A DNA stretch of 64,000 bases from an uncultured Verrucomicrobia subdivision 3 bacterium. Lineage in GTDB: Bacteria > Verrucomicrobiota > Verrucomicrobiia > Limisphaerales > UBA8199. The translations under genes and the position numbers were made by a program. Every line of letters begins with the position of its first letter. The stretch's first letter is position 1. Under the pieces are notes generated by a model. That model saw nothing but the letters and a program-made list of their open reading frames with translations. It was not told the DNA's origin and did not search any database. Below are positions 52,873 to 64,000 of this stretch, in pieces. The stretch covers positions 1 through 64,000 of the forward strand of contig CAIWMU010000226.1 of assembly GCA_903913865.1 (NCBI GenBank), given 5' to 3'.

Positions 52873-53088
52873 ATGAAAGAAGATCATATTGAAGTGGAGG
52901 GAGTTATCTCCGCTGTCCTCGCCGGAACAATGTTCCGGGTGGAGTTGGACAACAAGCACGTCGTGCTCGCAACCATCTGCGGCAAGATGCGCAAGCGCTG
53001 GGTGCGCATCACCGCCGGGGATCGCGTCAAAATGGAGATGTCCCCATACGACCTGAACAAGGGTCGTATCACGTGGAGGGTGCGTTGA
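52873..53088 (+). CDS. infA: Translation initiation factor IF-1
   Basis: [71 protein letters not shown]. Confidence 0.95.
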   Translation: MKEDHIEVEGVISAVLAGTMFRVELDNKHVVLATICGKMRKRWVRITAGDRVKMEMSPYDLNKGRITWRVR

Positions 53089-54374
53089 AGCTAGCCTCCC
53101 CCCCTGTAACCTCCTTCGAAACACTTGGCCTGCATCCGCTCATCCTGCGTGCGGTGCGGGAGGTTGGCTATACAGAGCCAACCCCTATCCAGTCTGCAGC
53201 CATTCCCCATCTCCTCGCGGGGACGGATATTATCGGCATCGCGCAGACCGGCACTGGAAAGACGGCGGCATTCACGCTGCCGATGCTCAACCGCCTCACG
53301 GACCACACTCCTGAACGCCGCAGCACCCGGGCTCTGATTCTCGCGCCAACGCGGGAACTCGTCATTCAGATCCAGGAGAATATCGTTGCATACGCCAGGC
53401 ACCTGCCCCTCCGCGTCGCAACAGTCATCGGAGGTGTGAGCGAAAGTCCTCAGATCGATGCCCTCCGCCAGGGGGCCGATATCATCATCGCCACCCCGGG
53501 ACGTCTTCTTGACCTCATGGCAAGACGCCATGGCGACTTTTCCGGCCTCAAGTTCCTCGTGCTGGACGAGGCTGACAGGATGCTCGACATGGGATTCCTT
53601 CCCGCAATTCGTGACATCCTCCGCTCCCTGCCGGTTCAAAGGCAGACTCTCCTCTTCTCCGCCACACTCCCGCGCGAGATTGAAGTCCTGACCCGCCAGA
53701 TTCAGCGGACACCGAAAACGATCCAGATCGGTCGGCGCGCAAATCCCGCTGAGACCGTCACCCAGAGAATCTACGAGATTCCGCGCCATCTGAAGCTGAA
53801 CCTCCTGGCGCACCTGCTTCAGGATCAAAAGCTTAGCACCGTTCTGGTGTTCTCCAGAACAAAACACGGGGCGGACAGGGTGGCCAAGAAACTCGACCAA
53901 ATCGGGATCCGCACGGCCACCATCCATGCCAACCGCTCTCAAAACCAGCGCCAGCGGGCCCTCAGCGACTTCAAGTCAGGGGATGTCCGGGTGCTTGTGG
54001 CAACCGATATCGCTGCCCGTGGAATTGATGTCGAAGGCATTTCCCATGTGGTGAATTTTGATTTTCCACCACATTGTGAGGATTACGTCCACAGGATCGG
54101 CCGCACCGGCCGGGCCCAATCGACGGGTGACGCCTTCAGCTTCGCCACTCCTGAGGACAAGGAGGCCGTCTGGGCACTCGAACGGTTTATCGGTCGGTCA
54201 ATCCCCCGTGGGAAAGCCGATGGATTCAACTACTCCGCACCTGATATGACAGGCGCGCCCCAACGCCCCCAGAGGCCTGGATCAGGCGCGGCACCCACCC
54301 GCCCAAGCCCGCCCAGAAACAATCCGGGCAGGCCTCAAAACCGGTTCAAGTCGCCCGTTTCCAGGCGGCGATGA
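53073..54374 (+). CDS. DEAD-box RNA helicase (RhlE-like)
   Basis: [92 protein letters not shown] start overlapping infA. Confidence 0.95.
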   Translation: MEGALKLASPPVTSFETLGLHPLILRAVREVGYTEPTPIQSAAIPHLLAGTDIIGIAQTGTGKTAAFTLPMLNRLTDHTPERRSTRALILAPTRELVIQIQENIVAYARHLPLRVATVIGGVSESPQIDALRQGADIIIATPGRLLDLMARRHGDFSGLKFLVLDEADRMLDMGFLPAIRDILRSLPVQRQTLLFSATLPREIEVLTRQIQRTPKTIQIGRRANPAETVTQRIYEIPRHLKLNLLAHLLQDQKLSTVLVFSRTKHGADRVAKKLDQIGIRTATIHANRSQNQRQRALSDFKSGDVRVLVATDIAARGIDVEGISHVVNFDFPPHCEDYVHRIGRTGRAQSTGDAFSFATPEDKEAVWALERFIGRSIPRGKADGFNYSAPDMTGAPQRPQRPGSGAAPTRPSPPRNNPGRPQNRFKSPVSRRR

Positions 54375-55581
54375 ACATTCCATTGCTCTGATACTCCTGC
54401 GGCAGGATCATTATGGAACGATCCTCCGCAGGGGTTGATGGCGATGCCGCTTCTCCACCCGCAGCCACACGCTTTCCGCCCGTCGCCGGTGCCCCTGTCG
54501 CGAGAGGATGTTTGATCGGACAAACCTGAAATTCCGGAAATTCACGGCTGAATCGCTCCGCAACTTCGAGTGTCTCAGAACGGGTGATCGTGCACACCGA
54601 ATAAACCAGACGGCCACCCGGCTTCAATCCAGGGGCGGCGTTGCGCAGCAACTGGAACTGCAGTTCCCTCAATTCCTCCACGTCCTTCATCGTGGTTGTC
54701 CAGCGTGCATGCGGGTTTCGATGCCACGTTCCCAATCCACTGCAGGGGGCATCCACCAGAATTCCATCGAAACGGGTGCGGGTGGGAAGTTTCGCACCTC
54801 CATCCCAGATGGCAACGCGGTAGTTGAACACATCGGCACGGGCTGCGCGCCGCTTCAATCGCTTCAGACGCCACTCGGCGCGGTCCGAAGACCAGATCAG
54901 CCCCTTGTTGTTCATCAAGGTGGATAAATGCAGGGTCTTGCCTCCCTCCCCGGCACAGGCATCCCACCATGTATCACCGGGAAGTGGATTGCAGGCAAAT
55001 CCCACCGCCTGGGAGCTCAGATCCTGAACCTCAAATTCGCCCGAATGAAATTCCTGGGTGCGGAACAGATCCTTGCTTCCTGAATATCTGAGAACGTCCA
55101 CCAGCTTGCCGTGGCCGAATGGCTCGCACCCCCCCAGCGCCCGCACGACAGCCCTCCCCTGCCCGGCCCGCGACCTGAGCCACAGAACCGGATGCCCCTG
55201 CCACGCCCTCGCAAGTGCGGGCGTGACTTCCACTTCATCGCGGACCCAGCGCGGTGCAACACGGGCCACAAGATGCCCATCAGAAAAGGATGCTGGATTC
55301 TGCTGAAATCTCTCGTCCAACTCCAGCGCGCGTCGGATCCGTCCCACCACTCCTCCTCCGGTATCCTCCAGCCATCCCAGCCAGCGGTAATAGGCAAACA
55401 CAGCCCCGCTGACCCATCCCGCATCCAGACGCACACCGCTCCCGGCCCCGGCAAGCACCTCCCGCAGCACCGCATCCGCCGGGCGTGTCTCGCTGGCGGT
55501 TCCTATCACTCCTTCGGCCAACGCCAGCAACTCTGCCTCCGTCTCCGGCCTTGAGCCCCGATTCGTTTCCGGAAATTTCAT
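54346..55581 (-). CDS. RsmB/NOP2-family rRNA m5C methyltransferase
   Basis: WWDACAGEGGKTLHLSTLMNNKG, FDGILVDAPCSGLGTWHRNPHARW, GGRLVYSVCTITRSE. Confidence 0.92.
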   Translation of the reverse strand: MKFPETNRGSRPETEAELLALAEGVIGTASETRPADAVLREVLAGAGSGVRLDAGWVSGAVFAYYRWLGWLEDTGGGVVGRIRRALELDERFQQNPASFSDGHLVARVAPRWVRDEVEVTPALARAWQGHPVLWLRSRAGQGRAVVRALGGCEPFGHGKLVDVLRYSGSKDLFRTQEFHSGEFEVQDLSSQAVGFACNPLPGDTWWDACAGEGGKTLHLSTLMNNKGLIWSSDRAEWRLKRLKRRAARADVFNYRVAIWDGGAKLPTRTRFDGILVDAPCSGLGTWHRNPHARWTTTMKDVEELRELQFQLLRNAAPGLKPGGRLVYSVCTITRSETLEVAERFSREFPEFQVCPIKHPLATGAPATGGKRVAAGGEAASPSTPAEDRSIMILPQEYQSNGMFIAAWKRAT

Positions 55582-55773
55582 GTGTAGTCAAACCGCCACC
55601 AAAACAGCCACCACCTCCCGTTTCTTTTCAGGAGTTCAATCCCAACCTTCCTTCCAAGGCAAAGCAGAGAGAAACCTGAAACTGGAGGCAAAGCAAATGA
55701 AACCCACCCGGTCCGCAGGCGAAAAATCCGCCCGGGACCGGCTTCTGCCATCAACTTGCGTGAAAACCTCTTC

Positions 55774-58497
55774 CTACGCCTTGGCCAGCAACTGCCGCAG
55801 CACATAGGGGAGAATCCCACCATGCTGGTAGTAGTCAATCTCGATTGGTGTGTCGATCCGGCAGGCCACGGTCAGATGTTCCACTGTCCCGTTCGCACGG
55901 GTGATCTCCAACACCAGATCCTGCTGCGGCTTCAAACTGGCATCCAATCCAAGCACCGAGTAGGTCTCCGTGCCGTCCAGCTTCAAGGTCTGGGCAGTTG
56001 CTCCATCCTTGAACTGCAATGGCAGGACCCCCATTCCAACCAGATTCGAGCGGTGGATCCGCTCAAAGCTCTGGGCCACAACACAACGGACACCCAGAAG
56101 CGAAGTTCCCTTCGCTGCCCAGTCCCGCGAGCTGCCCGTCCCATACTCCTGCCCGGCGATGATCACCAGCGGCGTCTGTTCAGCCGCGTATTTGATCGCC
56201 GCATCGTAGATGCTCAATTCCTCGCCGGTGGGCTGCAAACGGGTGATTCCACCCTCCTTGCCCGGAACCATCAGGTTCTTGATCCGGACATTCGCGAAGG
56301 TGCCACGGGTCATCACGCGGTCATTGCCCCGGCGGGATCCGTAGCTGTTGAAATCAACCGCGGCAACACCTTTATCAACCAGATAACGTCCGGCCGGCGT
56401 GGATGCTTTGAAGCTGCCTGCCGGGGAAATATGGTCTGTGGTCACGCTGTCTCCGAAGATCCCCAGGGCACGGGCCTTGCGAATCTCGCGAATGGAACCT
56501 GCCTCAAGGGAGAATTCCTTGAAGAACGGCGGTTCCTGGATGTAGGTGCTGGCATCATCCCAGCGGAAGACCGCACCCTCGGGGGCCGGAACTCCGTTCC
56601 AGCGCGGGTTCTGGCTCGCAAAGTCGGTGTAGAGCTTCCGGAAAACCTCAGGCTTCATCGCCGCCTGCATCAACTCGCGCACCTCTTCCAGAGTGGGCCA
56701 GATGTCCTTCAGATAGACCGGGTTTCCGTCCTTGCCCGTCCCCAGCGGTTCCTGAAGCAGATCGATGTCCACCCGCCCGGCGAGCGCGAACGCGACCACC
56801 AGCGGCGGGGACATCAGGAAATTCGCCTTGATGTTCTGATGGACACGGGCCTCAAAATTCCGGTTGCCTGAGAGCACGGAGGCCGCCACAACATCATTCT
56901 TAACCACCGACTCCTCAATCGCCGCCGCCAGCGGCCCTGAGTTTCCGATGCAGGTCATGCACCCGTAGCCCACGAGGTTGAATCCCAGCTGGTCCAGATG
57001 CGGCTGCAACCCGGTCCTCTGCAGGTAATCGGTCACCACCCGCGATCCCGGAGCCAGCGAGGCCTTCACCAGCGGATTCACGGACAGGCCCTTTTCACAA
57101 GCCTTGCGCGCGAGCAACCCTGCGGCAAGCATCACCGAGGGATTGCTGGTGTTGGTGCAGCTCGTGATGGCCGCAATCAGAACGCTCCCGTGGCGCACCG
57201 GATTTCCGGCGCCCGCAACGGGAAACTCCCGACCCACATCCGTGGTCGGCTTTCCAAAACCACCTTCCGGCACGGTCTTTCCGAGGGCCGACAGGAATTC
57301 CTGCTTCAGGTTGGGAAGTTCAACACGATCCTGGGGACGTTTGGGTCCGGCAACGCTGGGCTTGACGGTCGCAAGATCCAATTCCAAATCCACAGAGTAT
57401 TTGATCTGGCCCTTTTGCGGCATCCCGAACAAACCCTGCGCACGATAGTAATTCTCGTAGATCCGGCACTGTTCCTCGCTCCGGCCTGTTCCGCGCAGGT
57501 AATTCACGCACTCCCCGTCTATCGGGAAGAAGCCCATTGTGGCCCCGTATTCGGGGGCCATGTTGGCGATGGTGGAACGGTCCACCACGGGCAGTGCGGC
57601 CGCCCCCGGACCATAAAACTCTACGAACTTGCCCACGACTTTCGCCTTACGGAGCATCTGTGTCACCGTGAGGGCCACGTCCGTGGCTGTCACACCCTCC
57701 CGCACGGAACCGGTCAGATGCACTCCAACCACGTCCGGCGTCAGAAAATACACCGGCTGGCCCAGCATCCCGGCTTCCGCCTCAATGCCGCCCACTCCCC
57801 ATCCCACGATCCCAATGCCGTTGATCATGGTGGTGTGGGAATCGGTCCCAACCAGGGTGTCCGGGTAGTAAACATCCCTGTCCGCCCCGTCCTGCTTTGT
57901 GCTTCTGCTCAGCACGCCTTTCGCCAGATATTCGAGGTTCACCTGGTGCACAATGCCAATCCCGGGCGGCACCACCTTGAAGGTCTCAAACGCCTGCATT
58001 CCCCACTTCAGAAACTGGTAACGCTCACCGTTCCGCTGGAATTCCAGATCCAGATTGCGGCCCATCGCGTCAGAGGTTCCATGAAAATCGACCTGCACCG
58101 AATGGTCCACCACGAGATCCACCGGCACCAGTGGCTCGATCATTTTCGAATCCCTGCCGAGCCTGCCAACCGCTGAGCGCATCGCCGCGAGGTCCACCAG
58201 CAGCGGAACCCCGGTGAAGTCCTGCAAAACAATCCGCGCCACGACAAATGGAATCTCCTCCGTTCGCACTGTCTTGGGCTGCCATCCTGCGAGATCGCGC
58301 ACGTTCTGCTCAGAGACCCGCTTGCCATCGCAATTTCTTAGCACCGATTCCAGCACAAGCCGGATCGACACGGGCAGCTCGCTCACGCGCCCAAAGCCTG
58401 CTGCTTCCAGAGCTGGCAAGGAGTGGTAGAGCCCCATCCGGCCGTTGCCCAAATCAAATTCCTTCACTGTCGCCTTAAAAATCTCCATATCATTCAT
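55774..58497 (-). CDS. acnA: Aconitate hydratase
   Basis: [91 protein letters not shown] (as [10 protein letters not shown]), [17 protein letters not shown]. Confidence 0.96.
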   Translation of the reverse strand: MNDMEIFKATVKEFDLGNGRMGLYHSLPALEAAGFGRVSELPVSIRLVLESVLRNCDGKRVSEQNVRDLAGWQPKTVRTEEIPFVVARIVLQDFTGVPLLVDLAAMRSAVGRLGRDSKMIEPLVPVDLVVDHSVQVDFHGTSDAMGRNLDLEFQRNGERYQFLKWGMQAFETFKVVPPGIGIVHQVNLEYLAKGVLSRSTKQDGADRDVYYPDTLVGTDSHTTMINGIGIVGWGVGGIEAEAGMLGQPVYFLTPDVVGVHLTGSVREGVTATDVALTVTQMLRKAKVVGKFVEFYGPGAAALPVVDRSTIANMAPEYGATMGFFPIDGECVNYLRGTGRSEEQCRIYENYYRAQGLFGMPQKGQIKYSVDLELDLATVKPSVAGPKRPQDRVELPNLKQEFLSALGKTVPEGGFGKPTTDVGREFPVAGAGNPVRHGSVLIAAITSCTNTSNPSVMLAAGLLARKACEKGLSVNPLVKASLAPGSRVVTDYLQRTGLQPHLDQLGFNLVGYGCMTCIGNSGPLAAAIEESVVKNDVVAASVLSGNRNFEARVHQNIKANFLMSPPLVVAFALAGRVDIDLLQEPLGTGKDGNPVYLKDIWPTLEEVRELMQAAMKPEVFRKLYTDFASQNPRWNGVPAPEGAVFRWDDASTYIQEPPFFKEFSLEAGSIREIRKARALGIFGDSVTTDHISPAGSFKASTPAGRYLVDKGVAAVDFNSYGSRRGNDRVMTRGTFANVRIKNLMVPGKEGGITRLQPTGEELSIYDAAIKYAAEQTPLVIIAGQEYGTGSSRDWAAKGTSLLGVRCVVAQSFERIHRSNLVGMGVLPLQFKDGATAQTLKLDGTETYSVLGLDASLKPQQDLVLEITRANGTVEHLTVACRIDTPIEIDYYQHGGILPYVLRQLLAKA

Positions 58498-58755
58498 CCT
58501 GCGTTTCAAGTATCCGGTTTTGTTAACCGACAAAGCCGAAATTTTGAACACTCAAAACCATCCCGTCAAGCTTCGGTCGCACCTCCGGCAAGGAGCCGGA
58601 TGCCCCCTCCCCAGAGGCTGTCTGTTGCATGTTCAACCGGTTGGGGAGTGCGGCTGGCGGGCATAAGGCAGAAATCGGGTGAATCCTGCGGACCACAGAG
58701 GCGACAGGGGCGGGGTATTCGATCAAATGGCGGTCACACCGCGAATCCACTTTAA

Positions 58756-60564
58756 CTACGAAGCCGGGCTGCCGTAGTCCTCTTGTGTGTCGAAGAGGCT
58801 GGGTGCAATCCCCCGGGCCAGAAGCTGACATCGTTCAAGAATCTCGGCGGCGGATTCGCAGTTCAGGGCGAAGTTTGCCAACTCCAGGGCTTCCGTCAGT
58901 TTCAGGCGGCGTATAATGAACTTGATTGAGGGAATCAGGGTGGACGAAACGCTGAGTTCATCCACTCCCAAACCAAGCAACAGTGGGGCCAGAACCGGAT
59001 CCCCCGCCATCTCCCCGCAAACGCTCACCGGGATCTTGTACCGGTGCGCGGAATCGATCGTGGCCTTGATAAGACGGACGATGGCGGGATGGGTCGGCTC
59101 ATAGAGATGAGCGATCTTCTCATTCATCCGGTCCACGGCAAGGGAGTATTGGATCAGATCGTTCGTGCCGATGCTGAAAAACTTCATACGCTTGGCCAGC
59201 GAGTCGGCCACGATCACCGCCGATGGGGTCTCGATCATGGCGCCGATCTCCAGGTTTTCATCGAACGGAATCTGCTCAGCACGCAACTCAGCCTTGTATT
59301 CCTCCACAAGGGCATTCGCCTGCTTGAGTTCCTCCAGGCCCGAAATCATCGGATACATCATCCGGACGTTCCCCTCGGCACTCGCCCTGAGGATGGCCCG
59401 CAACTGGTCCCGAAACATCTCCCTCTCCTGCAGACACAGCCTGATGGCCCGCCAACCAAGAAACGGGTTCATCTCCTGGGGACCGGGCATGTGCGACATG
59501 TATTTGTCGCCACCCAGATCAAGCGTTCGAATGACCAGTGGCAACGGTTTCAGAGCGGAAGCCGCTTCGCTGTAGGCCTGAAATTGTTGCTCCTCGGTGG
59601 GTGGCTTCCCCCGGTTCATGTAAAGGTATTCCGTCCGGAAAAGCCCCACGCCATCCGCTCCGTTCTTGTGGACTTCCGCCACATCAGCGGCCGTCTCGAT
59701 GTTCGCGGAGAGAATCACACGGTGACCGTCAAGGGTGGTGGCTGTCTCCAGCTGGACATCCCGCAACCGTTCCTGCAGCGAAACCTGCTTCCGCAGGAGC
59801 TGGCCATATTCAAACAGCGACTGGTCGGACGGATTGATGATCAGGACGCCGTTGAAGCCATCCAGCAGGGCGTAATCCCCCGTTTCAAGCTCGTTGGAGG
59901 CGTTATGGAGTCCCACCACCGCCGGAATGCGCAGAGACCGGGCCATGATGGAGGTGTGGGAAGTCGACGCCCCCACATCTGTCGCAAAACCCAGCACATT
60001 ATGGCGATCCAACTGGGCCGTATTGGATGGGCTTAAGTCATGGCTGATGATGACGCACGGTTCCCTCAGGTGAGCCAGATCAACCTCCGGCTCGATCCCC
60101 ATGAGGTTGTTTAGGACCCGGTTGGTCACATCCCGCATGTCCGTGGCACGCTCACGCAGGTATTCATCCTCAATGGCTGCCAGTGTCGTGGCATAACGCT
60201 CCGCCACAGTGTGGAAGGCATGCTCGGCATTGACTTTTTGATCGTGAATGGCCCGAATGACCTCCTCCATGAGGGTGCGATCCTCCAATACCAGAAGGTG
60301 GGCTTCAAAAATATTCCCCTCAGCTGCCCCCATTGCTTCACTCACCCTCCGCTGAATCTCCAGAATCTGCTGCCGGGTTTCTGCAAGGGCCCGCTCAAGC
60401 CGCTCCACTTCCTGGGCCGGTTGGTCCTCCACCAGAGGGCGCATCTCAACAGTCGGCCGGCTTCGTCGCAAGACCAAGATTTTCCCACGGCACACCCCGG
60501 ATGAAACCGCGATGCCCCGGAAAATCTGCTCACCTTTGCGCAAAGCCCCAGCCACGCTGAACAC
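58756..60564 (-). CDS. ptsI: Phosphoenolpyruvate-protein phosphotransferase (PTS enzyme I)
   Basis: GATD-like FATDVGASTSHTSIMARSLRIPAVVG, DGVGLFRTEYLYMNR, FLGWRAIRLCL, FSIGTNDLIQYSLAVDR, VSVCGEMAGDP. Confidence 0.95.
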   Translation of the reverse strand: MFSVAGALRKGEQIFRGIAVSSGVCRGKILVLRRSRPTVEMRPLVEDQPAQEVERLERALAETRQQILEIQRRVSEAMGAAEGNIFEAHLLVLEDRTLMEEVIRAIHDQKVNAEHAFHTVAERYATTLAAIEDEYLRERATDMRDVTNRVLNNLMGIEPEVDLAHLREPCVIISHDLSPSNTAQLDRHNVLGFATDVGASTSHTSIMARSLRIPAVVGLHNASNELETGDYALLDGFNGVLIINPSDQSLFEYGQLLRKQVSLQERLRDVQLETATTLDGHRVILSANIETAADVAEVHKNGADGVGLFRTEYLYMNRGKPPTEEQQFQAYSEAASALKPLPLVIRTLDLGGDKYMSHMPGPQEMNPFLGWRAIRLCLQEREMFRDQLRAILRASAEGNVRMMYPMISGLEELKQANALVEEYKAELRAEQIPFDENLEIGAMIETPSAVIVADSLAKRMKFFSIGTNDLIQYSLAVDRMNEKIAHLYEPTHPAIVRLIKATIDSAHRYKIPVSVCGEMAGDPVLAPLLLGLGVDELSVSSTLIPSIKFIIRRLKLTEALELANFALNCESAAEILERCQLLARGIAPSLFDTQEDYGSPAS

Positions 60565-60667
60565 TTAACCCAATCAGCCCGGATTGGAAAGCCTTTCTTC
60601 AAAAAAACCTTGCCTTCACCGCCTTTCTGCCGCTTCACTATCCGGCATAGATTCCCTGAAAAAACTA

Positions 60668-61717
60668 ATGAAGAACATCACTTCCGCCCCCCGCGTCGGA
60701 TTGTTGGCCGGAGGCAACTACATCGTCGACCAGGTCAAGATGATCGATGTGTATCCGCAGCCTGAGCAACTGGCCAATATCACCAGCCAGTCCCCGGGCA
60801 CCGGTGGCGGTGCCTATAATGTTCTGATAGGTCTGGCCAAGTCCGGGGCACCATTCCCGCTTAGCGCCGTTGGTCTGGTGGGTAATGACTCCTTTGGTGA
60901 ACAAATCAAGGCCGATTGCATCGCCCATGGAATTGACATCAGCCTGCTGGGCACCACTGACAAGGCCCCGACATCCTACACCGATGTGATGACTGAGAAG
61001 AATGGCGGCCGGCGCACCTTCTTCCATGCTCCGGGGGCGAATGCGCTCTGGAAAGGGGCCGGGCTCGACTTCACCAAGGTGAAGGCCCGCATCTTCCATC
61101 TCGGTTACCTGCTTCTACTCCAGTCTCTGGATCAGCCGGATGCCACTTTCGGCACGAAAGCAGCACGGCTGCTGGCCTCAGCACAGGCTGCCGGGCTCAA
61201 AACAAGTGTGGATGTGGTGAGTGAGGACAGCAACCGCTTCTCCCGGATCGTTAACCCGGCCCTCAAACATGTCGATTACTGCATTTTGAATGAAATCGAG
61301 GCGGGAAAGACAACCGGATTCAAAATCCGCCTTTCCGATGGGAGCCTTGACACGACAGCCCTGCGCCATGCCGCCGGGGCACTCCTGCAGCAGGGGGTGC
61401 GGGATCTCGTCGTCATCCACTTCGCGGAGGGGGCTTTCGGGCGAACCCGCCGGGGGGATGATGTCTGGCAATCCTCCCTCAAGCTCCCCACAAGCTACAT
61501 TGCCGGGACCGCCGGAGCCGGCGACGCCTTCTGCGGAGCGGTTCTGCTCGGCCTGCATGAGGGATGGGATCTGGGCAGGTGCCTCCAAACAGGTGTCTGT
61601 GTTGCTGCGGGATCCCTTTCTGATGCCACCTGCACAGCAGGAATCAAGAAATTGAAGACTTCCCTCGCCCTCGCATCCAAATACGCCTATCGCCCGGACC
61701 TGCAGGGTGGGGAATAA
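60668..61717 (+). CDS. PfkB-family carbohydrate kinase
   Basis: GGNYIVDQVKMIDVYPQPEQL, GGGAYNVLIGLAKSGAPFPLSAVGLVGNDSFGE, AGTAGAGDAFCGAVLLGLHEGWD. Confidence 0.92.
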   Translation: MKNITSAPRVGLLAGGNYIVDQVKMIDVYPQPEQLANITSQSPGTGGGAYNVLIGLAKSGAPFPLSAVGLVGNDSFGEQIKADCIAHGIDISLLGTTDKAPTSYTDVMTEKNGGRRTFFHAPGANALWKGAGLDFTKVKARIFHLGYLLLLQSLDQPDATFGTKAARLLASAQAAGLKTSVDVVSEDSNRFSRIVNPALKHVDYCILNEIEAGKTTGFKIRLSDGSLDTTALRHAAGALLQQGVRDLVVIHFAEGAFGRTRRGDDVWQSSLKLPTSYIAGTAGAGDAFCGAVLLGLHEGWDLGRCLQTGVCVAAGSLSDATCTAGIKKLKTSLALASKYAYRPDLQGGE

Positions 61718-61737
61718 ACAACCATCCACCAAAGGAA

Positions 61738-61762
61738 ACGCCCGCCAAATGGCGGGCGTTAT
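61738..61762. terminator. Bidirectional-type hairpin between the convergent pfkB-family gene and efp
   Basis: AACGCCCGCCAAATGGCGGGCGTT perfect 10-bp stem. Confidence 0.7.
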
Positions 61763-61789
61763 GCGTTGTTAAAAGGGAATGGGATGGGC

Positions 61790-62347
61790 TCAGGCCCGTT
61801 CCATATATTTGCCGGTCCGGGTGTCCACCTTGATCTTCTCCCCGGTCTTGATGAAGAGGGGAGCCTGCACGGTGATTCCCGTCTCAAGCACCACCGGCTT
61901 CTGCACGTTGTTCGCGGAATCCCCACGAATGCCGTCGGGAGCGTCCGCAACGACGAGAATCGCACTGGAAGGCATTTCGATGGAAACGGCCTTCTCTTCG
62001 ACGAAGGTGACGGTGACAGAGGCATTCTCTGTCAGATAAAACTTTCCGTCCCCGACGATTTCAGGGGGAAGCGTCACCGTTTCATACGTTTCAGGATCAG
62101 AAAAGACATAGTCCTCGCCGTCCTTGTAGCTGTATTCCATCTTCTTCGTCACCATCGGGATCACTTCGATCTTTTCCGTGGAGCTGAAGCGGACATCGGA
62201 GGATTTCCCTGTTCGAATACTGCGCAGGGTTGCCTGAACGAACGCCCGGAGGTTGCCAGGAGTGCGGTGCTGACTGTCCAGAACGACTGTGATGTCGCCG
62301 TTGTAGTTGATCGCCATGCCTCGGCGAAGATCGTTTGCTGTTGCCAT
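61790..62347 (-). CDS. efp: Elongation factor P
   Basis: ATANDLRRGMAINYNGDITVVLDSQHRTPGNLRAFVQATLRSIRTGKSSDVRFSSTEKIE; GDSANNVQKPVVLETGITVQAPLFIKTGEKIKVDTRTGKYMERA. Confidence 0.95.
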   Translation of the reverse strand: MATANDLRRGMAINYNGDITVVLDSQHRTPGNLRAFVQATLRSIRTGKSSDVRFSSTEKIEVIPMVTKKMEYSYKDGEDYVFSDPETYETVTLPPEIVGDGKFYLTENASVTVTFVEEKAVSIEMPSSAILVVADAPDGIRGDSANNVQKPVVLETGITVQAPLFIKTGEKIKVDTRTGKYMERA

Positions 62348-62652
62348 AATCTATTTGATCAAATCTGTTCCGCCGCAGTTCCGCGCCGGGAGCATGAGAT
62401 GCTGCCATATGGCTCAAAAAATGCAAGCCGTAAAAAACGGTGGCCAAATCTTCCAAAGACTCCCGCCTGCCGCACTCTGATTGGGGGCCACACCGGGCCG
62501 AGGAATTTGCTTTCCGAACCAACCGGCACAACTAGTATTCCAAAGAAGTAAAATGGACGAAAAACCATCAATAGGAGCCGGGAATCTGCCCCCCCATCGG
62601 CAGACCTGCCCTGCCCCCCGGCGCGGCGCAGGTCGCCTCCGCGATTTCCAGC

Positions 62653-64000
62653 ATGGAACATTCACCGCATAACGGGATGTCTGAACCCCTTTTACACCTC
62701 CACAATCTGGCTAACCCCGCCAATCTGCGGGCATTGTTCGAGGCCTCTTCGGACTTCATGTTCGTGATCAATCGGGATGGAGCCATGCTGTGGGTCAACC
62801 GTGTGGTCACTGAGCGCCTGGGCTACACCGAACAGGAATTGATCGGCCAGAGCCTGATGATGATCCACCCGCCTGAACTCCGGGGCGAGGCGGGGCGCAT
62901 CGCCAAAGCGATGCTGGAGCGCGTGCTGACGGTTTGCGAACTGCCACTGATCACGAGCGATGGCACTTACATCCCGGTGGAGACCCGGGTTGTCGATGGG
63001 GTTTGGAATGAGGAGAAGGTCCTCTTCGGCATCAGCCGTGATATTTCGAAGGTGGCCATCTCCGAGGAAAAGTTTGCGAAGGCTTTCGAATTCAGCACAG
63101 CGCTGATGGCCATTTCCACACTTGAGGATGGTCGTTTTGTCGAAGTGAACCAGGCATTCCTGATGACCCTCGGCTACTCCAGGGAAGAGGTTATAGGCAG
63201 GACATCCCAGGATCTGGGGATCTTCACCGACCCGTCAGCCCGCACCAGTCTGCTCCGCCGTGTGGACGAAGCTGGCACTGTCTCCAATTTTGAGGCTGAA
63301 TTCCGCACACGCTCCGGGGATGTGCGGGCGGGATATTTCAGCGCACAAAAAATCCAGTTACAGGGCACCCCACAGTTACTCTCCGTGGTGAATGACATGA
63401 CGGAGCAGCGGCGCGCGGTCACCCAGTTGGCACAGCGGGAAAAGCTTCTATCCGTCATTGCGAGGGCCGGTGAACGGTTGCTTTTTGCGAGCGACTTCAC
63501 CCCCGCTGTCAACGACGTGTTGTCCTCCCTCGGACATGCTGTCGATGTCGGTCGCGTCTACATTTTCGAAAACCACACCGAGGTGGAGTCCGGTCGGCTC
63601 CTGATGAGCCAGCGCTACGAATGGACCAATGGCGCCGTATCAGTGGAAATCGACAACCCCACCCTCCAAAATCTGCCCTACGATGATGGGCTCTCCCGGT
63701 GGAAAAACGAACTCTCCGCCGGGCGTGAGGTGTCCGGACCCGTTGCCACGTTCCCCGCCACAGAGCGGGAACTTCTTGAACCCCAGGGGATCCTATCCCT
63801 TCTGGTCGTCCCCATATTCCTGCAGCAGCAGTTCTGGGGCTTTATCGGCTTCGACGATTGCAAAACCTCCCGGATCTGGTTCCAATCGGAAATCGACCTG
63901 CTGCGCCTCGCCGCGAGCATTCTCGGCGGATCCATCCAGCGCTCCCGCACCGAGGCATCCATACGCCAGAGCAAGGAACTGCTGGACGTGGCGGTCGTGG
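62653..64000 (+). CDS. PAS/GAF-domain sensor protein, probably a hybrid/histidine kinase; runs off the window
   Basis: Open frame from 62653/62677: MSEPLLHLHNLANPANLRALFEASSDFMFVINRDGAMLWVNRVVTERLGYTEQELIGQSL...; second PAS and GAF-like segment; no stop before 64000. Confidence 0.85.
   Translation, partial: MEHSPHNGMSEPLLHLHNLANPANLRALFEASSDFMFVINRDGAMLWVNRVVTERLGYTEQELIGQSLMMIHPPELRGEAGRIAKAMLERVLTVCELPLITSDGTYIPVETRVVDGVWNEEKVLFGISRDISKVAISEEKFAKAFEFSTALMAISTLEDGRFVEVNQAFLMTLGYSREEVIGRTSQDLGIFTDPSARTSLLRRVDEAGTVSNFEAEFRTRSGDVRAGYFSAQKIQLQGTPQLLSVVNDMTEQRRAVTQLAQREKLLSVIARAGERLLFASDFTPAVNDVLSSLGHAVDVGRVYIFENHTEVESGRLLMSQRYEWTNGAVSVEIDNPTLQNLPYDDGLSRWKNELSAGREVSGPVATFPATERELLEPQGILSLLVVPIFLQQQFWGFIGFDDCKTSRIWFQSEIDLLRLAASILGGSIQRSRTEASIRQSKELLDVAVV

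Noticed and set aside
56998-58176. 392-aa + strand ORF antisense to acnA, and similar long antisense ORFs (6847..7851, 22231..22944, 33174..34160, 38961..40073, 47193..48119, 59044..60036)
   Set aside because: Shadow ORFs expected in GC-rich DNA opposite well-supported genes; no recognisable motifs and His/Arg/Pro/Gly-rich composition.

Overview
This is a GC-rich, gene-dense chromosomal window that looks Verrucomicrobia-like. That affiliation is inferred from the gene families (Gfo/Idh/MocA proteins with Tat-like leaders, LamG/Ig giants, prepilin-type H-X9-DG protein, TMTC-like TPR protein, sialate O-acetylesterase, GHL10) and was not tested. Most of it is ordinary: about 50 supportable CDSs, including rpsT, rpoZ, rpmI, glgC, dtd, eda, acpS, pdxJ, infA, acnA, ptsI and efp, plus polysaccharide-scavenging genes (GH2 beta-galactosidase, sialate O-acetylesterase, GHL10-like). 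An IS3-type transposase tail lies at the left edge and a PAS/GAF sensor protein runs off the right edge. No rRNA, confident tRNA, CRISPR array or prophage was seen. The most unusual material is non-coding. (i) A GxxExxY (PD-(D/E)XK-like) gene is bracketed by two different short-word repeats: a 9-mer repeat forming an inverted repeat upstream, and a triple 8-mer (CGCTGAGG/CGCTGAGA/CGCGGAGA) that encodes part of its C-terminus. (ii) A third triple 8-mer family (CTTCGTGT x3) occurs once near 2.3 kb and as the core of a four-copy 124-bp tandem array at 18.86-19.35 kb. (iii) REP-like GGGGTCAGTCC palindromes occur, one of them inside a CDS. I also found an unlisted 41-aa basic ORF, an rpmI away from infC/rplT, and an RRM-infA-DEAD-helicase cluster with a hairpin between genes.
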